Assembly: GCF_004022705.2 (NCBI RefSeq)
Contig: NZ_RZOY02000024.1
Location: forward strand, 1 to 39,348
Source: Mesorhizobium sp. M2D.F.Ca.ET.226.01.1.1
GTDB lineage: Bacteria > Pseudomonadota > Alphaproteobacteria > Rhizobiales > Rhizobiaceae
DNA: 39,348 nucleotides
Direction of reading: 5' to 3'
A program made the position numbers and the translations under genes. The notes under the pieces are model-generated. The model searched no databases. It was not told the origin of the DNA and was given only the letters and a program-made list of their open reading frames with translations. Positions 34,075 to 39,348 of the stretch are shown one piece after another (positions within the stretch are counted from its first letter, which is position 1; each line of letters begins with the position of its first letter).

Positions 34075-34278
34075 ATGTCAGACCTAAATAGGATGAGGAA
34101 AAAAGTCTGAAAGCTCCAGTTGCGTGCAGCTATTGCCAAGATGGCATTGCAGGACCTCGTCGAGGGTCTGCCGGGCAAGTGGGCCGACATACAGGAAGTC
34201 GCCGAGAAAACCCAAGCCGTTTATGCCGAGTTGGATGTTGCCAAGAGAGAACTCGCTTCAATGAAGAATTTAGGATGA
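34075..34278 (+). pseudogene. DUF683 nif accessory protein, copy 1, nonsense-interrupted
   Basis: Begins MSDLNRMRKKV behind CCAGGAAGG, but codon 12 is TGA (34108-34110) where copy 2 has CGA. The rest of the frame (KLQLRAAIAKMALQDLVEGLPGKW) is intact, so one point mutation has stopped a normal 67-residue DUF683 protein. DUF683 genes usually follow DUF269 in nif clusters. Confidence 0.88.
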
Positions 34279-34589
34279 TGCGCACATTCACCACCCGTGA
34301 CGGCTCCATTTGGATGCCGCCGTACCTGACCTCCATCGATAGCAAATCTGCATCGGCTGCTGCCGTTGTTTCAAGGTCTGCTCGCGCGATGTCATGCATC
34401 TTCACGGCGTTGATGATGCGGGTGAAATCCTCGCCCCTGCGATGACGAGGCGACGATTTCGACGGCAAGCTCAATCGCATGATCATGGTTGTCGATGATG
34501 CCGGCCGCTGCATAGGCTGCGGAGCCTGCGGCCGCGTCTGCCCCAAGAACTGCCAGACGCATGTTGCGGCCGACGAGCTCGCAACATGA
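34275..34589 (+). pseudogene. fdxB: FdxB-type 2[4Fe-4S] ferredoxin, copy 1, three frame breaks
   Basis: Starts MMRTFTTRDGSIWMPPYLTSIDSK in one frame. The first cluster motif (CIGCCRCFKVC) lies two bases out of frame, as in copy 2. Two more single-base deletions relative to copy 2 (in CTCGCCCC and GAGGCGACG) shift the rest, and the second cluster motif CIGCGACGRVCPKNC is readable only in yet another frame. Non-functional. It overlaps the DUF683 stop by ATGA. Confidence 0.85.
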
Positions 34590-34638
34590 TCTGGCGAAAA
34601 CCAGGGGAGCGGCGTGCACTTCATCTTTTTGTCGGCTC

Positions 34639-34860
34639 GTGGGGCTGGTCCTGTGCAGCAATGCGTCGATGGTTTACTTCGCTTTGGATTCGCTCCGTGT
34701 GGCAGTCGTCACGACGCTGGCCTGTTCGCTGCTGCTTCAGGCCGGCTACTTCGGCCGCGTGCTCTTTCTGATCTGGCAGTCCTCTAGCCGCGCTCGTGGA
34801 ACTCGCCACAGGGGCCAGCATGCCGATGGTTACAGGAAAGCTCGGGTACCAGTCGTCTGA
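34639..34860 (+). CDS. ExoX-like exopolysaccharide-production repressor, copy 1
   Basis: From GTG 34639 the protein reads MGLVLCSNASMVYFALDSL, then a strongly hydrophobic segment (VAVVTTLACSLLLQAGYFGRVLFLIW) and a basic tail. This resembles the small inner-membrane ExoX/PsiB family that lowers exopolysaccharide synthesis, where the LLQVGYFAAVLFLVW block is typical. In another frame upstream, LHFIFLS could be the real N-terminus, so a frameshift is possible. The basic tail (about 26 residues) is longer than usual. Family call is from memory. Confidence 0.55.
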   Translation: MGLVLCSNASMVYFALDSLRVAVVTTLACSLLLQAGYFGRVLFLIWQSSSRARGTRHRGQHADGYRKARVPVV

Positions 34861-35096
34861 CTCTGATCAACTGCGGAATGCAATTTTCAGCTGTGTCCCG
34901 GCTTGGTCGAATGCCCAGCATGTGCTGCTGCTTTGATGCGCGGATGACAGGATCAGTGCTCAGACCCACACCAATTTTGGTCACCCTCTGATGACTGAGC
35001 TGATCGTATAGGGAATCTGTGTTCGGCTAACACGCGACCATACCCCTGGGCTGACCGGTGCGTAGCAGGTTCAGGTACTTTTTTGCTGGAGATAGC
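34861..35096. other. acdS upstream region
   Basis: 236 bases. It holds GTGTT and AACAC as a perfect inverted repeat around CGGCT at 35019-35033, which forms TGT-N9-ACA at 35018-35032, one base short of a NifA site. Two sigma-54-like sequences are imperfect: 35047-35061 has correct spacing but a poor match, 35074-35086 is one base short. acdS is NifA-controlled in Mesorhizobium, so one of these may still matter. Confidence 0.45.
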
Positions 35097-36110
35097 ATGC
35101 TGGAAAAATTCGAACGTTATCCGCTCACCTTTGGACCCACGCCGATCGAGAGGCTCGACCGCCTCGGCAAGCATCTGGGCGACAAGGTGGAAATCTACGT
35201 CAAACGCGAGGACTGCAACTCCGGTCTCGCGTTCGGCGGAAACAAGCTGCGCAAGCTCGAATACATTGTGCCCGACGCGATCGCGTCAGATGCCGATACG
35301 CTCGTCACAATCGGTGGCGTGCAGTCCAACCATACGCGCATGGTCGCTGCGGTCGCCGCCAAGATCGGCATGAAATGCCTCCTGGTCCAGGAGAGCTGGG
35401 TCCCACATGATGATGCTGTCTACGACCGGGTCGGCAATATCCTCTTGAGCCGCATCATGGGGGCAGAGGTGCGCCTGGTTGACGAGGGCTTTGACATCGG
35501 CATCCGCCGCAGCTGGGAAAAGGCACTTTATGAAGTCAAGGCAAGGGGCGGCAGGCCATATGCGATACCTGCCGGCGCCTCTGTCCACAAATACGGCGGC
35601 CTGGGCTATGTGGGGTTCGCTGAGGAGGTGCGTGCCCAGGAAGAGCAGCTTGGGTTTGCCTTCGACTATATCGTCGTCTGTACGGTGACTGGTTCAACCC
35701 ACGGCGGCATGCTCGTCGGGTTCGCCAAGGATGGTCGACAGCGCAACGTGATCGGTATCGATGCCTCCGCCATGCCCGCCAAGACCAAGGCGCAGGTGCT
35801 TGGCATCGCCCAAAATACAGCGAAGCTCGTCCACCTCGGAGCGGAAATTGTCGAGGCAGACGTGGTGTTGTTCATGGACTACGCGTACCCGGGTTATGGC
35901 GTTCCATCGGAGGAAACCAAAGAGGCAATCCGTTTGTGCGCGCGGCTCGAGGGCATGATTACGGACCCCGTTTACGAGGGCAAATCGATGCAAGGGATGA
36001 TCGACCTCGTCCAGAGGGGCTTCTTTCCACAGGGATCGAGGGTCCTCTACGCACATCTAGGCGGCGCACCGGCGATCAACGGGTACGGCTACACCTTTCG
36101 CAACGGCTGA
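35097..36110 (+). CDS. acdS: ACC deaminase AcdS
   Basis: 337 residues, standard length. It breaks 1-aminocyclopropane-1-carboxylate, the plant ethylene precursor, into 2-oxobutyrate and ammonia, and so can raise nodulation. PLP-binding Lys50 lies in FGGNKLRKLEY. E294 (PVYEGKS) and L321 (YAHLGGAPA) match the residues that separate true ACC deaminases (E295/L322 of the Pseudomonas enzyme) from D-cysteine desulfhydrases. Start is ATG 35097, giving the family N-terminus MLEKFERYPLTFGPTPI, with GGAG about 6 bases before. It stands between the two copies of the duplicated block, which suggests the block was copied around it. In Mesorhizobium it is known to be nodule-expressed under NifA. Confidence 0.97.
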   Translation: MLEKFERYPLTFGPTPIERLDRLGKHLGDKVEIYVKREDCNSGLAFGGNKLRKLEYIVPDAIASDADTLVTIGGVQSNHTRMVAAVAAKIGMKCLLVQESWVPHDDAVYDRVGNILLSRIMGAEVRLVDEGFDIGIRRSWEKALYEVKARGGRPYAIPAGASVHKYGGLGYVGFAEEVRAQEEQLGFAFDYIVVCTVTGSTHGGMLVGFAKDGRQRNVIGIDASAMPAKTKAQVLGIAQNTAKLVHLGAEIVEADVVLFMDYAYPGYGVPSEETKEAIRLCARLEGMITDPVYEGKSMQGMIDLVQRGFFPQGSRVLYAHLGGAPAINGYGYTFRNG

Positions 36111-36137
36111 CGTTCGGCAGTCTGCGATTCCGCGGTC

Positions 36138-36173
36138 GCGCTCGAACGTGGGTAGGTAGCGTCGTTCGAGCGC
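36138..36173 (+). terminator. Hairpin after acdS
   Basis: GCGCTCGAACG and CGTTCGAGCGC are perfect 11-bp arms around a 14-base loop, 27 bp after the acdS stop. No T-run follows. Likely the end of the acdS transcript. Confidence 0.6.
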
Positions 36174-36470
36174 TTGGCTGGAGAAGTGGAGGCAGCGACG
36201 GGCATCCACTAATTGGTACCATTACGTGCTGTCGGTGCTCAACGCCACGCGCATTGAGCGCATGCCGCCGTTGGCAACCGCGAGGCGAATTTTGACTCCG
36301 GGGCAAGAATCCACACGCGGCGGTGGCGGCACGAGGACCAAGCCGGCGAGTTCGCGCTTTCGAACTGGCGCCAAACTGCCACTGCTCGAGGACCGAGGCC
36401 AGTCTAATCACAGGCGAGCCGTCCAAGCTCTCAAGAGTGATAGGGCGAAACCCGACAGCGGCAGAAGACA
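36174..36470. repeat. Non-coding left arm of duplication copy 2
   Basis: From about 36225 similar to 31640 onward, with many substitutions and small indels. No gene was recognised on either strand. Confidence 0.6.
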
Positions 36471-36486
36471 TGTCGGGTTCACGACA
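36471..36486 (+). promoter_or_regulatory. NifA upstream activator site, copy 2
   Basis: TGTCGGGTTCACGACA is a perfect TGT-N10-ACA, 67 bp before the -24/-12 element at 36554. The corresponding place in copy 1 has lost it. Confidence 0.85.
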
Positions 36487-36553
36487 ATCGGCCGCATTTG
36501 GCCTCGTGGAGAATTTCAAAGCATTTCCCGCCGCTTACCGGAGCTGAGGGAAT

Positions 36554-36569
36554 TGGCACCTCCGTTGCA
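36554..36569 (+). promoter_or_regulatory. Sigma-54 promoter of TlpA-like gene, copy 2
   Basis: TGGCACCTCCGTTGCA fits the consensus except at position 7, with correct 10-bp spacing. Transcription would start near 36580, about 112 bases before the start codon. Confidence 0.88.
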
Positions 36570-36691
36570 GCTTGATGTGCGGCAACACGGTGAGAGCTTC
36601 GCTGAAGCAAGCCAGAGGGAGCGATGCCCTCGAGACCGTGTCCGATTTTGACTGGAAAATATTCCGCGACAAAAGAGACGAAAGGTGTGGA

Positions 36692-37867
36692 ATGACTTTG
36701 GACACCAAGATGGAACTGCGTATGGGGTCCCCGGCTCCTGCGATCAAAGTGGAGAACTGGCTGCGTGGCGAGCCCCTCACGAACTTTCGGCCCGGCAAGG
36801 TCTACCTCGTTGAGTTTTGGGCGACTTGGTGCGGACCATGTGTCGACGCCATGCCCCATTTGATCGAACTGCAGGAGAAATATGAAGGCAGCGGATTTGA
36901 GGCGGTCGGAGTTGCCGCCTGCGAACAGGGTCCTACCGCAGACGAGGCGCGGACCAACGTGGATGCCTGGCTGACCGAGGAGTTCCCGAATCTGAATTAT
37001 CGTATCGGGTTCGATTACATTGGCGAAATGAACAAGCTCTGGATGGATCCCAGCTCTTCGATTGGGATTCCCACCTCGTTCGTGGTCGACCGCGACGGCC
37101 ACATCGCTTTTATCGGCCACCCGGCGGAACTCGATGACGTTTTGCCGAAAGTCCTTAACGGCAGCTGGCGCAGCAGCTATGAAGCGAAAGCCGCCGATGC
37201 AAAGCGCATCGCGCATAACCAACTTGCAGCGCGCGAAATGTCGCTTACCGGGCCGATATACGCCAAACTTGAGCCGGCGATGCAGGCCGAGAATTGGACG
37301 GCGGCGCTCTTGGCCATCGAAGAAGGCCTCGCCTTGATGCCAGACTCTTGTGAGTTCCGGCAGATTCATGCGGATCTTCTGCTTCACAAGCTGCGCGACA
37401 TCAAGACCGGCATGCCGGTCATGCGAGAATTGGTCGAGGACGCGATCGACAAAACGTCCGACGCGGTGTCGTGGATGGCCTTGGCCCTCAACCAACTCTT
37501 CGATCCCACGATGGACAATTCCCATCTTCCGCGCGCGGAGCGCTTTGCGATGGGCAACGAGCTCTCGGAACAGATACTGGCACTCAATCCCCCGAACGGC
37601 GATGGCCCGTTTAAGTACCTCCGGTACCTCCCGGTAGCTCAGTATTATTACGAGAGCGGCAACAAAGATCGCGCAATCGAGTTGATCGAGGTGGCACTGA
37701 AATCGGTGGACCGGCTGGGGCCAATTCCGGACCACACCAAACAGTACTATCTTACCCCATTGCTCGAAGCACTGGCCAACTACACGGGTGAGCCTGCCTG
37801 TCACGCGGATCTTTGTGTGGCTCCGCAAAAGAAGGCACCCGAAACTCAAAACGCAGTCACTTCCTGA
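36692..37867 (+). CDS. TlpA-like thioredoxin-fold protein with TPR-like tail, copy 2
   Basis: 391 residues with the same layout as copy 1: a redoxin domain with active site W46-C47-G-P-C50, the normal TlpA-type CGPC, the GIPTSFVVDRDGHIAFIGHP loop, and a helical TPR-like tail ending in CHADLCVAPQ. No signal peptide. ATG 36692 behind AAAGG. Expressed, if the promoter works, from a complete NifA/sigma-54 unit. The intact active site and intact control region suggest that copy 2 is the one under selection. Function unknown; perhaps redox care of nif Fe-S proteins. Confidence 0.87.
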   Translation: MTLDTKMELRMGSPAPAIKVENWLRGEPLTNFRPGKVYLVEFWATWCGPCVDAMPHLIELQEKYEGSGFEAVGVAACEQGPTADEARTNVDAWLTEEFPNLNYRIGFDYIGEMNKLWMDPSSSIGIPTSFVVDRDGHIAFIGHPAELDDVLPKVLNGSWRSSYEAKAADAKRIAHNQLAAREMSLTGPIYAKLEPAMQAENWTAALLAIEEGLALMPDSCEFRQIHADLLLHKLRDIKTGMPVMRELVEDAIDKTSDAVSWMALALNQLFDPTMDNSHLPRAERFAMGNELSEQILALNPPNGDGPFKYLRYLPVAQYYYESGNKDRAIELIEVALKSVDRLGPIPDHTKQYYLTPLLEALANYTGEPACHADLCVAPQKKAPETQNAVTS

Positions 37868-38191
37868 GCAAGAATCGCGAAGGGACTGACAATTGGAATT
37901 GAACACTGGCCAATCCGCCCATCGAGGCTCTCTTCGCAGCAAGTATGTCGATGCAGCAGGGCGGCGGCTTGCGGCAGGTTGGATTTCAATTGCGTTGACC
38001 ACCGGTCGGATCGCGGCGCAGACAATGTGCGCCGCGAATTCGCGCCGCAGGTCTCGCACTCGTGGACATGTCGAGGTCGGCCACGGGGCACTCTTGGGGT
38101 TGGCCCGCCCAAGCCATTCGTCGGCCACGCAAGCCGACCCGGAGTGGGCATCGCAGGAAAAGGAAATCGTACCTCGAAGACGAAGACTGAA
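37868..38191 (+). pseudogene. Spacer with nifX 3'-end scar, copy 2
   Basis: The bases up to the DUF269 start (roughly 38140-38191) align with the last ~50 bp of nifX (GTGGGCATCGCAGGAAAAGG, then ACCTCGAAGACGAAGACTGA). The translation YLEDED and stop echoes SFEDED of NifX. Upstream of that it resembles copy 1 without a recognisable gene. Confidence 0.65.
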
Positions 38192-38629
38192 ATGACGAAC
38201 AACGAAATTCCTCCGGTTGGCCCTGCTGTCCACAAGGACGACGAGGCCCTTGCTTCCCCGTTCGTCAAATGCCTCCTGCGGCTCATTCGTACTCAGGATT
38301 CCTTCGGCTTATGGGAAGGCCATTCGGATGCCGAGCTGCTGGCCGAGTTCATCATCACCAAGCAACAGCAACGTGCGGTACCCTTTGGCGGCGATCCCGA
38401 TCCTGACGCGCTGTGGAGGCTCGACATGTTTTACACCGCCGTAGCGCTTGCGATCGAGGAGCGCTCCGGCGTGTCGACGTCGCCGACAATAGAAATGAAA
38501 CCCGTGGGGGCTTCCAGCGGTTGGGCGTTCTGTCGAGACGTCCACCGGTTCGGCTTCGAGACTTTCCGCAAACTTGCTGAGGCCGGTACGAAACTGGTCG
38601 ACGATGCGACTGCAGCCATTGAAGCCTAG
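38192..38629 (+). CDS. DUF269 NifX-associated protein, duplicate 2
   Basis: 145 residues from ATG 38192 (MTNNEIPPVGPAVHKDDEAL). From GPAVH on it differs from duplicate 1 at two residues (K for G, S for G in ASSG). It lacks the same GRVLFTTGRLVVLSKTL core present in the nifX-linked gene, so its role may differ or be lost. The downstream DUF683 gene follows after 46 bp. Confidence 0.87.
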   Translation: MTNNEIPPVGPAVHKDDEALASPFVKCLLRLIRTQDSFGLWEGHSDAELLAEFIITKQQQRAVPFGGDPDPDALWRLDMFYTAVALAIEERSGVSTSPTIEMKPVGASSGWAFCRDVHRFGFETFRKLAEAGTKLVDDATAAIEA

Positions 38630-38675
38630 CCCGAGATGGAGCGCATCAACAAAACCATTGTTCCAGGAAGGATCT

Positions 38676-38879
38676 ATGTCAGACCTAGATAAGATGAGGA
38701 AGAAAGTCCGAAAGCTCCAGTTGCGTGCAGCTATTGCCAAGATGGCATTGCAGGACCTTGTCGAGGGTCTGCCGGGCAAGTGGGCCGACATACAGGAAGT
38801 CGCCGAGAAAACCCAAGCCGTTTATGCCGAGTTGGATGTTGCCAAGAGAGAACTCGCTTCAATGAAGAATTTAGGATGA
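38676..38879 (+). CDS. DUF683 nif accessory protein, copy 2
   Basis: 67 residues, MSDLDKMRKKVRKLQLRAAIAK then MALQDLVEGLPGKW and a helical end. Behind a good CCAGGAAGG site. DUF683 proteins are short, helical, and encoded between DUF269 and fdxB in rhizobial and other nif clusters; role unknown. It is the intact partner of the nonsense copy at 34075. Its stop overlaps the fdxB start (ATGA). Confidence 0.9.
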   Translation: MSDLDKMRKKVRKLQLRAAIAKMALQDLVEGLPGKWADIQEVAEKTQAVYAELDVAKRELASMKNLG

Positions 38880-39192
38880 TGCGCACATTCACCACCCGTG
38901 ACGGCTCCATTTGGATGCCGCCGTACCTGACCTCCATCGATAGCAAATCTGCATCGGCTGCTGCCGTTGTTTCAAGGTCTGCTCGCGCGATGTCATGCAT
39001 CTTCACGGCGTTGATGATGCGGGTGAAATCCTCGGCCCCTGCGATGACGAGGACGACGATTTCGACGGCAAGCTCAATCGCATGATCATGGTTGTCGATG
39101 ATGCCGGCCGCTGCATCGGCTGCGGAGCCTGCGGCCGCGTCTGCCCCAAGAACTGCCAGACGCATGTTGCGGCCGACGAGCTCGCAACATGA
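38876..39192 (+). pseudogene. fdxB: FdxB-type 2[4Fe-4S] ferredoxin, copy 2, frameshifted
   Basis: The N-terminus MMRTFTTRDGSIWMPPYLTSIDSK is in one frame. Two bases on, another frame carries CIGCCRCFKVCSRDVMHLHG, an acidic stretch and CIGCGACGRVCPKNCQTH with a stop at 39190-39192, so both [4Fe-4S] motifs survive in one open frame. A single indel near 38948 separates them; the usual GCGRC also reads GCCRC. FdxB-type ferredoxins support nitrogenase electron transfer or cofactor assembly. Either a pseudogene, or the reading is saved by frameshifting; copy 1 shares the same break. Confidence 0.82.
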
Positions 39193-39242
39193 TCTGGCGA
39201 AAACCAGGAGAACGGCGTTGCACTTCATCTTTTTGTCGGCTC

Positions 39243-39348
39243 GTGGGGCTGGTCCTGTGCAGCAATGCGTCGATGGTTTACTTCGCTTTGGATTCGCTCC
39301 GTGTGGCAGTCGTCACGACGCTGGCCTGTTCGCTGCTGCTTCAGGCCG
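39243..39348 (+). CDS. ExoX-like repressor, copy 2, cut by the window end
   Basis: Sequence from GTG 39243 is identical to the start of the gene at 34639, including the hydrophobic ACSLLLQAG, until the window ends. The C-terminal part is not seen. Confidence 0.5.
   Translation, partial: MGLVLCSNASMVYFALDSLRVAVVTTLACSLLLQA

Larger units (their letters stand above)
31640..34744 (+). repeat. Segmental duplication, copy 1
   Basis: Matches 36225-39348 with an offset that drifts from about 4583 to 4604 bp. The left part (TlpA-like gene) is about 80% identical in protein; from about 33,620 the two copies are almost identical. acdS lies between the copies. Contains sigma-54 promoter, TlpA-like gene, DUF269, broken DUF683, broken fdxB and the exoX-like gene. 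Confidence 0.92.
36225..39348 (+). repeat. Segmental duplication, copy 2 (runs off the window)
   Basis: Second copy of the block at 31640-34744, continuing past the window end without loss of identity. It carries the better control region and the intact DUF683 gene. Confidence 0.92.

Noticed and set aside
36479..38233. Long minus-strand open frame (584 codons) opposite the TlpA-like gene
   Set aside because: Antisense shadow of a clear plus-strand thioredoxin-fold gene; the translation has no family features.
1..39348. CRISPR arrays, tRNA or rRNA genes
   Set aside because: No short regularly spaced repeats, cloverleaf-like or rRNA-like sequence was seen on reading; a covariance search was not possible.

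Overview
The window looks like the nif core of a symbiosis island or plasmid from a rhizobium, most probably Mesorhizobium (inference). The evidence is a complete nifHDKENX cluster, a symbiotic rpoN-prxS pair, nifQ, an ACC deaminase gene and a periplasmic alpha-carbonic anhydrase. A P450/ferredoxin/SDR/luciferase-like operon resembles the y4v genes of Rhizobium NGR234. The genes are GC-rich, and decayed genes and insertion sequences fill the spaces between them. No tRNA, rRNA or CRISPR array was seen.

Layout. (1) 1-6.0 kb: a putative NifA/sigma-54 promoter with two in-phase NifA sites leads an operon of P450, ferredoxin-SnoaL fusion, double SDR, luciferase-like monooxygenase and nifQ. (2) 6.0-8.0 kb, minus strand: prxS then rpoN, convergent with nifQ, stop codons overlapping. 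(3) 8.0-10.3 kb: debris with a broken asnB fragment and an IS21 istA fragment. (4) 10.36-12.6 kb: a HisC-like aminotransferase and a second luciferase-like monooxygenase, then a strong hairpin. (5) 12.67-14.17 kb: an IS3-family element inside an IS630 remnant, with a 4-bp target duplication. (6) 14.67-16.46 kb: queC-queD-queE. (7) 17.3-18.05 kb: alpha-carbonic anhydrase, then a decayed copy of the queE 3' end and a pseudogene with a sunset-type motif. (8) 19.3-28.35 kb: nifH promoter, nifH-D-K-E-N-X, a DUF269 gene and an atypical PhoB-like regulator. (9) 28.4-31.5 kb: a universal stress protein and a SidA/IucD-type N-monooxygenase, each flanked by low-content DNA. (10) 31.6-39.35 kb: a duplicated block of about 3.1 kb, offset by about 4.6 kb. 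Each copy holds a TlpA-like thioredoxin/TPR gene, a scar of the nifX 3' end, DUF269, DUF683, fdxB and an exoX-like gene. acdS lies between the copies, and copy 2 runs off the window.

How the genes fit together. NifA and sigma-54, whose rpoN is encoded here, would switch on nifH onward, the P450 operon and the TlpA-like genes under low oxygen. NifQ (molybdenum delivery), NifE/N/X and the DUF269 proteins belong to FeMo-cofactor assembly and FdxB to electron supply. PrxS and the TlpA-like proteins suggest redox protection, ACC deaminase lowers plant ethylene precursor, and carbonic anhydrase handles periplasmic CO2. The P450 operon has no known product; being promoter-linked to nifQ, it is the best candidate for an undescribed nodule-specific pathway. 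The duplicated block is a clear case of nif accessory genes being copied, partly homogenised and partly inactivated.
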